Shown in pieces: positions 51,520 to 61,988 of a stretch of DNA of 64,000 bases (its first letter is position 1; each line of letters begins with the position of its first letter). This DNA is from Thalassotalea psychrophila. Its GTDB lineage: Bacteria; Pseudomonadota; Gammaproteobacteria; Enterobacterales; Alteromonadaceae. Both the position numbers and the translations under genes were made by a program. The notes below the pieces were generated by a model. It made no database searches. It was not told the DNA's origin and saw only the letters and a program-made list of their open reading frames with translations. Where the stretch lies: positions 1,178,001 through 1,242,000 of the forward strand of contig NZ_CP134145.1 of the NCBI RefSeq assembly GCF_031583595.1, in the 5' to 3' direction.

Positions 51520-52824
51520 TTAAAATGTATGACCAAAGAACATTTGCAGTTCACCTCCTTCGTCTGAGCCTGCGGCATCAACTCTTATTATTAGCCCTGA
51601 AACAGACACTCTGATCCCAGCACCCAAAGACACCTTCATTTTATGATGCAAGTCTGATATTGACCAATTATCAGCAACGGAGCCAACTTCCGTAAAAGCG
51701 ACTATTTGCCAAAAAGGAATATGGAGTTTTTTAATTAAAGGCATATCAACAAAAGGGTTGCTAACTGGAGTGTAGCGATATTCTACGCTGTAATTAATCG
51801 CTGAGCGATCATGAAATCGATTGGAGGGAAATCCGCGTTGACGGTCAATTCCACCCAAAGTAGAGCCTTCAAATAACGGCGCTGTATGGAAAATTTTATT
51901 ATTACCTTTTAGGTGATAAGAATCTGATGTAGGCACATCACTGGTCCAAACATTAAACCCTAGCGTTCTTTGTCTAGCATCATCATTTTCACCAAAAGAT
52001 ATGAACTTGCTGTATTCAAATTGAATAGACGTCCAAGTAGAAGACTCTTCCTCTGCGCCCCAGTCGCGTGCCACTGATAGTGACATAATACTGCCTTTCG
52101 TCGGGTTGACATACCAATCAGAGTTGTCATATTCAAGCTCAAATTTTATGCCTGAAGTAATGTTATAAAATTCATTATTGTTATCATCTTCAAAATCTTG
52201 TTCACGATAAAACGGTTGAACAATAAATGTAGTCCTGCCTGAAGTCAAAGGATTCCAGTGATCTCCACCTGCTTCATAGCCTGGAACCAACAAACCTCTG
52301 TCGGTTCTAAACTGATGAATTGCGGTGTTTTTACCATGACCAATAGGTAATAAATATTTAAAGGTTAAGCGCAGAAAATTATCATCACCATTGGCGACAA
52401 TAAAGTTATCTTTATCTGAGCCAATAGAACCCGCTATTTCATCTGGAAATGCAGGGTTACCCGCTTGGTAGCTATCTAACTCTCCCCAGCTTGAAACTAA
52501 CAAGGTTGTATCAACAAACAAGCGGTCAAAGGAGGTTACTTGAAAGTCTTTGAGAGCACCAAACACCGAATAGGTAGAGTTAGTCCCGGCAAAGACATTA
52601 AATAAGGTCACAGCTTGCGGTTGAAAATAGCCACTATTAATGAACACCATCGCTGCTGCAACTTCTGTACTGTCATTATAAAAACCATAAGGGATGATTA
52701 ATGATTGGCTCTCAATATCGCCTTTCGCAGAAATATCTCTAGCTAAATTATTACCGTAAGCCAGCGTTGATATTAATGTAAACACAAGCAAGAGCAGCTT
52801 GAAGTTAATCATGTAAAGTCTCAT
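51520..52824 (-). CDS. Outer-membrane beta-barrel of the surface antigen (Omp85/BamA C-terminal) type
   Basis: 434 residues with a signal peptide (LLLLVFTLISTLAYG). No POTRA repeats are present: the sequence goes straight to beta-strands. RGFPSNRFHDRSAI corresponds to the conserved RGF/Y loop motif of the Omp85 family, and the last residue is Phe (MFFGHTF), as in BAM substrates. Close relatives are uncharacterised surface-antigen proteins without POTRA domains. A second ATG four codons in (52812) would keep the signal peptide. A palindrome TAGGGATCCCTA lies in the 222-base upstream gap. Confidence 0.8.
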   Translation of the reverse strand: MRLYMINFKLLLLVFTLISTLAYGNNLARDISAKGDIESQSLIIPYGFYNDSTEVAAAMVFINSGYFQPQAVTLFNVFAGTNSTYSVFGALKDFQVTSFDRLFVDTTLLVSSWGELDSYQAGNPAFPDEIAGSIGSDKDNFIVANGDDNFLRLTFKYLLPIGHGKNTAIHQFRTDRGLLVPGYEAGGDHWNPLTSGRTTFIVQPFYREQDFEDDNNNEFYNITSGIKFELEYDNSDWYVNPTKGSIMSLSVARDWGAEEESSTWTSIQFEYSKFISFGENDDARQRTLGFNVWTSDVPTSDSYHLKGNNKIFHTAPLFEGSTLGGIDRQRGFPSNRFHDRSAINYSVEYRYTPVSNPFVDMPLIKKLHIPFWQIVAFTEVGSVADNWSISDLHHKMKVSLGAGIRVSVSGLIIRVDAAGSDEGGELQMFFGHTF

Positions 52825-53046
52825 TAAAAGTGAACATAGTTTGCCATAGAGATAATGAAAATTAATAAACTAGGGATCCCTATATGATCATAGATCAAAA
52901 ATCACCAATAAGGTTTAGTTGATTAAAAACCATTCAAAAAAAGTGGGAGAGCATCAATCAATTAGACAAATACAAAGGATCGTACAGGTTAGCTATAAGA
53001 AATTAAAATTAACTGTGAGTTTAATTACCGCTAATTAGCTGTAAGC

Positions 53047-53805
53047 TTATTCGAGATTAAATACCTGTAATAGGTTTTGTTCGATAGCTTGCTGCACTTT
53101 TTCTGGGCTCTCGGTTCTTATACTACAGAGCTGCTGAAACACATCTGTGATTTTTTCAGGAGAGTTTATTTCTCCTTGAAAGCCATTAAGGGGCATAGCT
53201 GGCGCATCGGTTTCTAATAAAATGCTATCCAAGGGTAATTTTTTCACGGTTTTAATAGTTTTAATTGCTCTAGGGTAGGTGATAGTGCCGCCAATACCTA
53301 ATTTAAAACCTAAGTCAATATAGGCTTTAGCTTGTTGATAACTGCCTGAAAATGCGTGAATGATACCGCTCTTTGGTAAGCTTATTTTTTTAAGTTCAGA
53401 TACTATTAATTGGTGGCTTTTTCGGTGGTGAACAACAATGGGTAAGTCATATTTTTTAGCGATATGTAGTTGTTTAACAAAGTACTCAGTTTGTTTATCA
53501 ATATCTTCAATTACACCATCTATACCAATTTCGCCAACAGCAACGATGTCATTTTTCCTGATCATTTGGTCAAGCACAATCAAATCGTTATCAGTGGCTT
53601 TTGCAATCCACCAAGGGTGTAATCCTAAACATGGCCAAGCGTTTTGGTATTTTTGACAAAGCTCTAGTACTCGCGGCCACCGTTTAGCGGTAATACCAGG
53701 TACGATAAAGCGATTAATATTTAACTGTGCGCAACGTTTAATAAGCTCATCGCGGTCGGCGTCAAACTCGGTAAAATCTAAATGGCAGTGGCTGTCAGTA
53801 AACAT
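53047..53805 (-). CDS. yjjV: TatD family metal-dependent DNase (YjjV-like)
   Basis: 252 residues of a TIM-barrel metal-dependent hydrolase. Metal ligands: DSHCHLD (His6, His8), GEIGID (Glu), VVHHRKS (His), IHAFSGS (His) and ETDAPAMPLNG (Asp). GGTITYPRA is specific to the YjjV subgroup, which makes YjjV a better match than TatD. TatD proteins have 3'-5' exonuclease activity; the YjjV function is less clear. Read on the minus strand, head-to-head with mrcB. Confidence 0.93.
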   Translation of the reverse strand: MFTDSHCHLDFTEFDADRDELIKRCAQLNINRFIVPGITAKRWPRVLELCQKYQNAWPCLGLHPWWIAKATDNDLIVLDQMIRKNDIVAVGEIGIDGVIEDIDKQTEYFVKQLHIAKKYDLPIVVHHRKSHQLIVSELKKISLPKSGIIHAFSGSYQQAKAYIDLGFKLGIGGTITYPRAIKTIKTVKKLPLDSILLETDAPAMPLNGFQGEINSPEKITDVFQQLCSIRTESPEKVQQAIEQNLLQVFNLE

Positions 53806-53987
53806 GGTATTACTTTACCTTTATGGCAATAAGCGAGTAAACCTTAAGTTTAAACTTTAGCAAAATAATTAATTTCATGTAATCTGTATGCCCCTCTATT
53901 ACCTGATTATGAAGAGGCATATAATAGCAATGGCTATAATGATTTACTCATATAGAATTGTTATAAAGTACAGCAATAGAGGTTAAT

Positions 53988-56258
53988 TTGGCGCGACCTA
54001 AGAAAAAAATTGTTCAAAGACTGTGGTGGAAATTACTGCTGGTTGCGGCCGTTAGCTTTTCGGTAATATTGGTTTATCTCGATTTTGCTATTCGTTCAAC
54101 ATTTTCTGATAAAAAGTGGTCCGTGCCTTCTACTGTTTATGCACGTCCATTAGAGCTATATACAGGTGCTATGTTAGGTGTTGATGATTTAACTATTGAA
54201 CTAAAGCAATTAGGCTATCAATTTGTAAACAGCATTAGCCAGCCTGGGCAAGCAATGATCAACGGGAGTCGAGTTCATCTATACACTCCCGGATTTCAGT
54301 TTAGTGATTATCTTGAGCCTGAGCGTCAAATTGAAATGACTTTGAAAAACGGCTATGTTTCGCATTTAATAAGTAGTGATGGCGCTGATTTAGTGCGTTT
54401 AGAGCCAGTGGTCATTGGTGGAATTTATCCCGCTCATAATGAAGACAGGTTATTAGTAAAACTTTCTGAAGTGCCAATGTCATTGCAAAACATGCTAGTG
54501 GCCGTTGAAGATGATAATTTTTATCAACATTTTGGTATATCTCCTCGCGGTATTGCTCGTGCTGCGCTTGCAAACATTAAAGGTGGTGGTATTTCTCAAG
54601 GGGCATCCACGCTAACCCAGCAATTAATTAAAAACTTCTATTTAAGTTCAGAGCGTACTTTTTCACGTAAAGCGCAAGAAGCGTTAATGGCATTGTTGCT
54701 TGAACTGCACTTTAGTAAAAGCGAGATTTTAGAAGGCTATATTAATGAAATTTACCTAGGACAGGATGGTCCTCGAGCGATACATGGATTTGGTTTAGCA
54801 AGTCAGTATTATTTCAGGCGGCCCTTGGTAGAGTTGTCTCTTGAGCAACAAGCAATGCTAGTCGCTTTGGTGCGCGGTGCTAATTATTATAATCCATGGC
54901 GCAATCCTAAGCGTGCCTTAAATCGTAGAAATTTAGTGCTGGATATTGCCGTTCGTGAACAATATCTGGATGTTAAACTTGCTGAGCGTGCGAAAAAGCA
55001 ACCGTTAACCATGGGCGAAAGAGGTGACTCAAACATAAAGCGCTATCCTGCCTATCTTGATTTAGTAAGAAGACAACTGCAACGAGATTATAAAACTGAA
55101 GATCTAAGCTCCAATGGTTTATCAATATTTACCCACTTTGATCCGTTAATTCAATCCAGTGCTGAACAGAGTTTAAATACAGCCATCGCCAAACATGAAT
55201 CTAGTGGTCAAAGTAAAAATCTTGAAGGCGCAGTTGTTATCACTAGACCAAATACCGGAGCGGTGATAGCAATTGTTGGTGGTAGAGATGCACGCTATGC
55301 GGGGTTTAATCGCGCAATAGATGCTCGCCGGCAAGTAGGCTCGCTGCTTAAACCAGCGCTGTATTTAACCGCTATCGAACAACCCGATAAATATAACCTT
55401 GCTTCTCTCATTAATGATGAAGAATATTCGCTGCAGTTACCAAATCGAACTCAATGGACTCCTAAGAATTACGATCAAACAAGCCATGGCGAAGTGCTGT
55501 TATATCGGGCATTAGCTAACTCATACAATCAAGCAACGGCGCGTCTAGGTAATCAAATTGGCTTAGAACCCATACTCAAGACTATTAATCGTTTAGGGAT
55601 TGAGCAACAATTACCTGCATTACCCTCAATTACATTAGGCGCTGTGGGAATGGCGCCAATTGAAGTAGGGCAAATGTTTCAAACCTTGTCGGCTGACGGA
55701 TTTTATACGCCGCTGCTGGCGATAAATGCGGTTATAGAGCCGGGTGGGAAGATATTAAATAGTTACCCTCTGGCAGTTGAACAACGATTTGACTCCGCTT
55801 CAATTTATATACTGCGCCATGCCTTGCAAGCAGCAACGCATGAAGGCACCGGAAAAGCACTTGATTGGTTATTACCCAAGTTTTCAGTAGCAGGTAAAAC
55901 TGGCACAACTAATGACTTACGCGACAGCTGGTTTGCCGGATTTTCAGGTGATATGATGGCTGTTGTTTGGCTTGGCCGAGATGATAATGCCAGTACCGGC
56001 TTAACCGGTGCAAGTGGTGCACTGAGAGTGTGGGCCGATATCTTCAGTCAACGGTCGGTAGTTCCAATTCAGAACTTACCTCCAGAAAATGTAGAAATAG
56101 TATGGGTTGATAATGATACCGGGCAAGGTAGCCAAGAGTCTTGTTCTAACGCTATTGCGTTGCCTTTTGTGGCTGGTTATGAACCAGATGAAGAAATACG
56201 TTGCCGTAAGGGACTGGAAAGAGTTATCGATTGGTTTCGTGACTTAATAGATAATTGA
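53988..56258 (+). CDS. mrcB: Penicillin-binding protein 1B (bifunctional transglycosylase/transpeptidase)
   Basis: Polymerises glycan strands and crosslinks peptides. 756 residues, starting with TTG that has GAGG in front. A basic N-terminus and one anchor helix (15-33), then the UB2H-like region, the GT51 domain with Glu174 (AVEDDNFYQHFGI) and GASTLTQQLIKNF, and the transpeptidase with Ser452-x-x-Lys455 (GSLLKP), Ser512-Tyr-Asn514 and Lys637-Thr-Gly. All catalytic motifs are intact. A TPR lipoprotein gene begins 4 bases after the stop. Confidence 0.97.
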   Translation: MARPKKKIVQRLWWKLLLVAAVSFSVILVYLDFAIRSTFSDKKWSVPSTVYARPLELYTGAMLGVDDLTIELKQLGYQFVNSISQPGQAMINGSRVHLYTPGFQFSDYLEPERQIEMTLKNGYVSHLISSDGADLVRLEPVVIGGIYPAHNEDRLLVKLSEVPMSLQNMLVAVEDDNFYQHFGISPRGIARAALANIKGGGISQGASTLTQQLIKNFYLSSERTFSRKAQEALMALLLELHFSKSEILEGYINEIYLGQDGPRAIHGFGLASQYYFRRPLVELSLEQQAMLVALVRGANYYNPWRNPKRALNRRNLVLDIAVREQYLDVKLAERAKKQPLTMGERGDSNIKRYPAYLDLVRRQLQRDYKTEDLSSNGLSIFTHFDPLIQSSAEQSLNTAIAKHESSGQSKNLEGAVVITRPNTGAVIAIVGGRDARYAGFNRAIDARRQVGSLLKPALYLTAIEQPDKYNLASLINDEEYSLQLPNRTQWTPKNYDQTSHGEVLLYRALANSYNQATARLGNQIGLEPILKTINRLGIEQQLPALPSITLGAVGMAPIEVGQMFQTLSADGFYTPLLAINAVIEPGGKILNSYPLAVEQRFDSASIYILRHALQAATHEGTGKALDWLLPKFSVAGKTGTTNDLRDSWFAGFSGDMMAVVWLGRDDNASTGLTGASGALRVWADIFSQRSVVPIQNLPPENVEIVWVDNDTGQGSQESCSNAIALPFVAGYEPDEEIRCRKGLERVIDWFRDLIDN

Positions 56259-56262
56259 GAGA

Positions 56263-56673
56263 ATGTTGAAATTGTATAGAAAAATAGCTTTATTGTGTTT
56301 AACTTTGGCTTTAGCTGCATGTTCAACTACGCCTGTAACTGAAGAGAAAACTCAGCCAATACCAACAGTAAAGGCCAAACCCGCGCCAGTAGATGATGCC
56401 GCACAAGCTCCTGCAGCTGTTATTACTTTACTTGATAAGGCCGAACAACAACAGAATAATGGTGATGATTTAGCCGCGATAGTATCTTTAGAACGCGCGA
56501 TTCGAATCGCTCCTCGTTATCCTGAAAGCTATTACCGATTGGGTAAACTTCGTTTTTCCCAATCTCGTTATGAACAGGCACGTGCTTTGGCACAAAAAGC
56601 AATCAGTCTTGGTGCTAGCGGTTGGTTACGTTGGCAGGCAGAAAAGTTAGTAGAATCATCTAGCAACCAATAG
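56263..56673 (+). CDS. TPR lipoprotein next to mrcB; candidate PBP1b activator (LpoP-like)
   Basis: 136 residues. Lipobox LAAC (Cys20), a Pro/Ala/Lys-rich linker (about 25-50) and one to two TPR repeats: VITLLDKAEQQQNNGDDL, LERAIRIAPRYPESYYRLGKL, RYEQARALAQKAISLGAS. The gene starts 4 bases after mrcB, so expression is coupled. In Pseudomonas aeruginosa a TPR lipoprotein, LpoP, activates PBP1b from the outer membrane (established for that species). The same architecture and the operon position suggest an equivalent role here, replacing LpoB. This is inference. Confidence 0.75.
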   Translation: MLKLYRKIALLCLTLALAACSTTPVTEEKTQPIPTVKAKPAPVDDAAQAPAAVITLLDKAEQQQNNGDDLAAIVSLERAIRIAPRYPESYYRLGKLRFSQSRYEQARALAQKAISLGASGWLRWQAEKLVESSSNQ

Positions 56674-56820
56674 ATTGCTATTAGTACGTCGAGTTCCTTG
56701 CCCTGAGTTACTTTTCCAGCGAATAACAAGATCACAAACTTAATAAAATTGGTATGAGATCAAAGAATAAACAATTTTATCCATTATTATAACGGTATAT
56801 TAATATTGGAATTTGTTTAT

Positions 56821-57183
56821 ATGCTTCATTTATATCTTGGCTATTTTGTTGTTCAATTTATTCCTCTGATCGAACGGCTGTTTTTTTCAAACATTTCAAT
56901 TTTAGCGATGATTTTTTCCATTGTGGTATTTTTTCTTTGGTCATTTATTCCGATGTTGGGATATCTTTTGGCTAAATTACTCAAAGCAAAAGGTAACTTG
57001 AATAGATACTTTTTACTAATCTTTGGTGCAGGCGCTGGCTTGATTGAAAATGGATTATATTACTTCGATATTTTAACGTACGATGAAAACGTAATCGTGA
57101 CATTATTAGTGTGTTTGCTCTTTTTTATCTGTGCTTTTATTACTTTAGATAAAAGAAAATTCCGATTAGTAAAAGCAAGCTGA
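56821..57183 (+). CDS. Small integral membrane protein
   Basis: 120 residues, not recognised. Three or four hydrophobic stretches (MLHLYLGYFVVQFIPLIERL, ILAMIFSIVVFFLWSF, YFLLIFGAGAGLIENGLYYF, VTLLVCLLFFICAFITL) and a basic end. ATG 56821 is chosen over a TTG five codons earlier; GGA lies 10 bases before it. It follows the TPR gene by 147 bases with AT-rich DNA in between, so it may have its own promoter. Confidence 0.6.
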   Translation: MLHLYLGYFVVQFIPLIERLFFSNISILAMIFSIVVFFLWSFIPMLGYLLAKLLKAKGNLNRYFLLIFGAGAGLIENGLYYFDILTYDENVIVTLLVCLLFFICAFITLDKRKFRLVKAS

Positions 57184-57189
57184 AGTGAG

Positions 57190-57240
57190 CCGACTCCATT
57201 GCCATCCATGGCAAGTCGGCATTCCATCGTCCCTGATGTA
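57190..57240. repeat. GGATG...GCCATGGATGGCA repeat, copy 2 (inverted orientation)
   Basis: Reads on the minus strand GATGGAATGCCGACTTGCC then ATGGATGGCAATGGAGTCGG. It is the counterpart of 33721-33760. Both copies lie beside a terminator. Confidence 0.6.
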
Positions 57241-57267
57241 AAAAAAGGTCTGCAATAGCAGACCTTT
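57241..57267 (-). terminator. argS terminator
   Basis: On the minus strand: AAAGGTCTGC-TATT-GCAGACCTTT followed by a T run. Located about 25 bases after the argS stop. The stem could also end plus-strand transcription. Confidence 0.88.
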
Positions 57268-57292
57268 ATTGTTTAAGCTGAAAGCGTTAAAG

Positions 57293-59032
57293 TTACATTC
57301 TTTCCATTACTTCAATACCGAGAAGATCCAAACCTTGTTCTAAGGTTCGGGCAATAACATTACATAAACGTAAACGTGAAAGTTTAATGTCTTCAGTAAT
57401 ATCATCTTTAAGGATTGGACAAGCTTCGTAAAAGCTCATGTACAAGCTTGCTAACTCGTATAAGTAGTTACATAACAAGTTAGGTGTACATTCACTAATT
57501 ACCGCATCTAATACTTCTTCAAATTGCAATAATTTAACCGCTAATGCTTTTTCTTGTGGCTCGGCAATAATCATATCAGCTGTGATAGAGTTTGCTTCAA
57601 CACCGGCTTTTCTGAAAATACTTTGCACACGCGTAAATGCGTATTGTAAGTATGGTGCTGTTGCACCTTCAAAGCTGAGCATGGTTTTCCAATTGAAGAT
57701 GTAATCTGAGGTACGATTTTTCGATAAATCTGCATATTTAACTGCACCAATACCTACTTTACGAGCTATCTCACTACGTTCCTCTACTGAGAAGTCAGCA
57801 ATTTTTTCAGCCATTAAATCTGTAGCTCGAGCAACGGCTTCTTCAAGCAATTCGGCAAGTTTTATGGTTCCGCCAGTACGAGTTTTAAATGGCTTGCCAT
57901 CATCACCCATCATCATGCCAAACGGACAATGATCGTATCCAGTAGTTTCTGGTAGGAATCCTGCATTTCGCGCGGTAACTTCTACTTGCTTAAAGTGATG
58001 AGCTTGACGTGCATCGGTAAAAATAATAATTCTGTCTGCACCCAAGTCGCCACTACGGTATCTACATGCAGATAAATCAGTAGTTGCGTATAAGTAACCA
58101 CCACCCGATTTTTGCACGATAAATACTGAAGGCTCGCCGTCTTTGTTAGCCATTTCTTTGATGAAAACAACTTTTGCACCTTGATCTTCAACAGCTATAC
58201 CGCTTTCCATCAGCTCGTTAATCACGTTTGGTAAGTCTGGATTATAGGCACTTTCGCCCATAATGTCGTCACGGGTTAAGGTAACGTTCAATGTGTTATA
58301 AATTTCTTCAGAGTGGTGGATAGAAATATCAATGAACTGCTTCCATAACACTAAACAGTCGCTATCACCGCTTTGCAATTTCACTACAAAATCGCGAGCA
58401 CGGTCTGCAAAACCTTCTTCTTCGTCAAAGCGAATTTTTGCTTCACGATAAAAGTTTTCTAAATCAGCAAGAGCAGTTTCAGCCACTTCGTTACTACTAA
58501 GCTTGTCGCTTAAATGCGCAAGTAGCATACCAAATTGTGTGCCCCAATCACCCATGTGATTTTGACGGATAACTTTTTCGCCGCGAAACTCTAATGCACG
58601 AACAACAGCATCACCAATAATGGTTGAGCGTAAATGACCAACGTGCATTTCTTTGGCAAGATTAGGTGCAGAGTAATCTACTACAACGGTTTTTGGAGTA
58701 GCATTCTGGCTAACGTTTAAGTGTTCGTCACTTGCCGCAATAGCTAATTGCTTGGCTAACCAAGCTTTGTTTAAATGAATGTTGATAAAACCCGGACCGG
58801 CAAGTTCTAGTTTTTCAGCAATATCGCTGATATCTAAATTGTCTAATACTTTTTGCGCTAACTCTCTAGGGTTAGTTTTTAACTTTTTCGCTGCGCCCAT
58901 GACACCATTAGCTTGATAATCACCAAATTGTGGTCGAGATGAAGCACTTACCGCTGGGTTAGTATCTTCTGGTAGGCCAGCTGCAACCATTGCAGCTCTT
59001 ACTTTATCATTTAAAAGTTGACGAATATTCAT
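57293..59032 (-). CDS. argS: Arginyl-tRNA synthetase
   Basis: Charges tRNA-Arg. 579 residues, class I. The HIGH-equivalent is HVGH in [16 protein letters not shown]; an N-terminal Add-1 domain precedes it (first 110 residues) and a DALR-type anticodon-binding domain ends it ([17 protein letters not shown]...). Length is normal. prfC is upstream on the same strand with 24 bases between, so the two could be one transcript. Confidence 0.97.
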   Translation of the reverse strand: MNIRQLLNDKVRAAMVAAGLPEDTNPAVSASSRPQFGDYQANGVMGAAKKLKTNPRELAQKVLDNLDISDIAEKLELAGPGFINIHLNKAWLAKQLAIAASDEHLNVSQNATPKTVVVDYSAPNLAKEMHVGHLRSTIIGDAVVRALEFRGEKVIRQNHMGDWGTQFGMLLAHLSDKLSSNEVAETALADLENFYREAKIRFDEEEGFADRARDFVVKLQSGDSDCLVLWKQFIDISIHHSEEIYNTLNVTLTRDDIMGESAYNPDLPNVINELMESGIAVEDQGAKVVFIKEMANKDGEPSVFIVQKSGGGYLYATTDLSACRYRSGDLGADRIIIFTDARQAHHFKQVEVTARNAGFLPETTGYDHCPFGMMMGDDGKPFKTRTGGTIKLAELLEEAVARATDLMAEKIADFSVEERSEIARKVGIGAVKYADLSKNRTSDYIFNWKTMLSFEGATAPYLQYAFTRVQSIFRKAGVEANSITADMIIAEPQEKALAVKLLQFEEVLDAVISECTPNLLCNYLYELASLYMSFYEACPILKDDITEDIKLSRLRLCNVIARTLEQGLDLLGIEVMERM

Positions 59033-59056
59033 ATTATCTTCTGTCTAAATCTTTAA

Positions 59057-60637
59057 TTAATGTTCACGGGTTTTATGGAAACTTACTTCAGGGTAACGTT
59101 CCTGATTTAAGTTTAAATTAACCATAGTTGGGGCTATATAAGTTAAATTGTCGCCACCATCTAAGGCTAAATAATCGTATGCTTTTTTCTCAAATGTTGC
59201 CATTACTTTAACATCGTCACAACTTACCCAACGGGCAGTTGCTACTGCTATTGGCTCGTATAATGCGTCTACGTTGTATTCATTTTTAAGGCGATGAACA
59301 ACAACTTCAAACTGCAATACACCTACGGCGCCAACAATCATATCGTTGTTACTCATAGGTCTGAATACTTGCACTGCACCTTCTTCTGAAAGCTGGATTA
59401 AGCCTTTTTGTAATTGTTTCGCTTTCAACGGATCGCGCAAACGAATACGACGGAACATTTCAGGGGCGAAGTTTGGAATACCGCTAAACTTCATTTCTTC
59501 ACCAGCGGTAAAGGTATCACCAATTTGAATTGAACCATGGTTATGCAAACCAATAATGTCACCGGCAAACGCTTCATCAACGTTAGTACGATCGCCTGCC
59601 ATGAACGTTACCGCATCAGCAATTTTAACGTCTTTACCAATACGCACCTGGCGCATTTTCATACCTTTGGTATAGCTACCTGAACAAATACGCATAAATG
59701 CAATGCGATCTCGATGCTTTGGATCCATGTTGGCTTGAATTTTAAATACAAAGCCTGAGAATTTTTCTTCTTCAGCATTAACTTCACGCTTATCTGTTAC
59801 ACGAGGTTGTGGCGTAGGAGCCCACTCTGTTAAGCCATCTAACATGTGGTCTACACCAAAGTTACCTAATGCAGTACCAAAGTATACTGGCGTTAACTCA
59901 CCGGCTAAGAACTCTTCAAGGTTAAACTCATGACAAGCGCCTAATACTAATTCTAATTCTTCACGTAAATCATCAGCAAACGCACCAACGGCAACGTCAA
60001 GTTCAGGGTTATCTAAGCCCTTAATAACTACCTTGTCTTGAATTGTATGACCTTGGCCAGTTTTGTATAAGATGGCTTCATTGGTTAAAAGGTTATATAC
60101 ACCTTTAAACTCTTTACCCATGCCAATTGGCCAAGTAATAGGAGCACATTTAATCTTTAGAACTTCTTCAACTTCATCCATTACTTCAACTGGATCACGT
60201 ACATCTCGATCCATTTTATTCATAAAAGTAATGATTGGGGTATCACGCAATCGGGTTACTTCCATTAATTTAACGGTACGATCCTCTACACCTTTGGCGG
60301 TGTCGATTACCATCAAACAAGAATCAACTGCGGTAAGTGTACGATATGTATCTTCTGAGAAATCTTCATGACCAGGAGTATCTAATAAGTTTACTAAGCA
60401 ATCTTGATAAGGAAACTGCATCACCGAGGTAGTAATTGAGATACCACGGTCTTTTTCCATTTCCATCCAGTCTGACTTGGCATGTTGGCCAGACTTTTTA
60501 CCTTTAACGGTGCCTGCTTTTTGTAAAGCTTGACCAAAAAGTAATACTTTTTCAGTAATGGTTGTCTTACCCGCATCGGGGTGACTGATGATGGCGAAAG
60601 TTCTACGTTTGCTAACTTCCTGCTGTTGAATTGTCAT
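59057..60637 (-). CDS. prfC: Peptide chain release factor 3
   Basis: A GTPase that recycles RF1 and RF2 after termination. 526 residues. G1: SHPDAGKTT (18-26); effector region near [14 protein letters not shown]3: [17 protein letters not shown]4: FMNKMDRD. The C-terminal segments ([20 protein letters not shown]) are those of RF3. In E. coli prfC lies near holD and rimI, as here. Confidence 0.97.
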   Translation of the reverse strand: MTIQQQEVSKRRTFAIISHPDAGKTTITEKVLLFGQALQKAGTVKGKKSGQHAKSDWMEMEKDRGISITTSVMQFPYQDCLVNLLDTPGHEDFSEDTYRTLTAVDSCLMVIDTAKGVEDRTVKLMEVTRLRDTPIITFMNKMDRDVRDPVEVMDEVEEVLKIKCAPITWPIGMGKEFKGVYNLLTNEAILYKTGQGHTIQDKVVIKGLDNPELDVAVGAFADDLREELELVLGACHEFNLEEFLAGELTPVYFGTALGNFGVDHMLDGLTEWAPTPQPRVTDKREVNAEEEKFSGFVFKIQANMDPKHRDRIAFMRICSGSYTKGMKMRQVRIGKDVKIADAVTFMAGDRTNVDEAFAGDIIGLHNHGSIQIGDTFTAGEEMKFSGIPNFAPEMFRRIRLRDPLKAKQLQKGLIQLSEEGAVQVFRPMSNNDMIVGAVGVLQFEVVVHRLKNEYNVDALYEPIAVATARWVSCDDVKVMATFEKKAYDYLALDGGDNLTYIAPTMVNLNLNQERYPEVSFHKTREH

Positions 60638-60839
60638 GTTTTACAATTACTCGCTACTTAATAAATATCTATTGTACCTGTGCTTGAAAAGTATACAGGC
60701 ATAAAAGCGCGTTATTATACAGAAATAGAAGCGCTTAAGCAGTAATTATGAATGATTTAATAGGAAAAATTGTAATTAAGGCAGAAAATAAAAAATGAAC
60801 ATTGCTATTTGCAGTTATTCTTTGAACAAGGCAGGAAAT

Positions 60840-61286
60840 TTAAAGTGATAAACTCATTACCAACGCATCTTCATAACCAATTGCGGCAGGGTAGTATCCT
60901 GTACGTCGATGCACTTGGATAAAGCCATTTTTCATATAAAGCATTTGCGCGGCAATATTTTTTGAACGCACTTCTAAATGACACTTAACGACTTGATTTT
61001 CTTTTGCCTTACCTAGAAAGTCAGTCAGCAGAAGTTGGCCGTAGCCTTTACCTTGAAAGTCGGGGTGTACGCAAATTTCCATTAGCGTAAATTCATCGAT
61101 AACTAAGTCACCGACGTAAAAGCCGACCACAATATTATCAACAGTTAATTGTCTGGTTTTGTATCTACCGCCAATACAACTAAGCAGCGTTTTTTTAGTC
61201 CATGGAAATGGGTTACTTGCAGTTTCAATGGCATAAATAATTTCAACATCACTGTTATTGAAGTTGTTAATTGTTGGCTTGGTCAT
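60840..61286 (-). CDS. rimI: Ribosomal protein bS18 N-acetyltransferase RimI
   Basis: GNAT enzyme that acetylates the N-terminal Ala of S18. 148 residues. FPWTKKTLLSCI matches the RimI N-terminus, and the acetyl-CoA loop reads VHPDFQGKGYGQLLL (Q-x-x-G-x-G). LEVRSKNIAAQMLYMKNGF is the usual helix with the conserved Asn, and the Tyr in RTGYYP corresponds to the catalytic acid. It follows holD with 26 bases between stop and start, the E. coli order. Confidence 0.93.
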   Translation of the reverse strand: MTKPTINNFNNSDVEIIYAIETASNPFPWTKKTLLSCIGGRYKTRQLTVDNIVVGFYVGDLVIDEFTLMEICVHPDFQGKGYGQLLLTDFLGKAKENQVVKCHLEVRSKNIAAQMLYMKNGFIQVHRRTGYYPAAIGYEDALVMSLSL

Positions 61287-61312
61287 ACTGGATTGGTTGC
61301 TCTGTTATGAAT

Positions 61313-61774
61313 TTAATTATTACAGTTATTGATATGACTGCAAAGACAAGCCCAAAGTGCTGATTTAAGCTGATTGCTTTTCGATAAGTTAATTAGGTTT
61401 GGAGTCGTTAATGTTTGTTCTTTGTAACTGCATTTGTCATCACTGCTAAATTGCCATAACAAGGTATCAAGTTGTACACCTGCTGTAGTCAATAAAACGT
61501 TAGATTTATCACAGTTTAAAGCGATTAATATATCGATGCTCAAAGGCTGAGAAAAAAATTGTTCAATGTTGTCGAAGCTATGCATTATTGCACTTTCTTG
61601 TTGAACATCTTCTTCAATTGTTTTCACAGTCTTGGTAGTGACAACTTCAGGTTCAGTCGCACTTTGTTCTACATCTGATGATGGCAAGTTATTTTGAAAG
61701 AATTGAGGACGACTTTGCCATAGGCTTACGCCCATAGTCTGCAAATATTGAAATTGTCGCTCATTTATATTCAT
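61313..61774 (-). CDS. holD: DNA polymerase III psi subunit HolD
   Basis: Psi links the clamp loader to chi and SSB. 153 residues. The N-terminus (NERQFQYLQTMGVSLWQSR) is the chi-binding/DnaX segment seen in E. coli HolD. After a variable, Thr/Glu-rich linker (about 35-65) the core contains IDILIALNC, a middle strand VLLTTAGVQLDTLLWQF and the conserved end NQLKSALWACLCSH, like LRANPTARAALWQQIC in E. coli. The linker is longer than in E. coli (137 residues). Gene order holD-rimI supports the call. Confidence 0.85.
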   Translation of the reverse strand: MNINERQFQYLQTMGVSLWQSRPQFFQNNLPSSDVEQSATEPEVVTTKTVKTIEEDVQQESAIMHSFDNIEQFFSQPLSIDILIALNCDKSNVLLTTAGVQLDTLLWQFSSDDKCSYKEQTLTTPNLINLSKSNQLKSALWACLCSHINNCNN

Positions 61775-61988
61775 AACTTTACTTTAAAAACTAAAACGTT
61801 ATCTCACTGTAATGATGACAGAATCGATAATTTCACACAATAAAATATTGTTGGATGAATAAAATAAAAAAAGAGGTTAACTAATAACCAATAGTTACAA
61901 ACGGTTGCGATTCATTACGTTATTGGTCTTATTTATTGTAATGCTAAAACTCATACTGAAAGGGAAATAAAAATCTTACGGACCATAA

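Noticed and set aside
60760..60840. 16-residue ORFs between prfC and rimI
   Set aside because: Too short and without ribosome sites or conservation evidence.
61807..61821. CTGT-N7-ACAG near holD and the barrel gene
   Set aside because: LexA operators have eight bases between the half-sites; this has seven.
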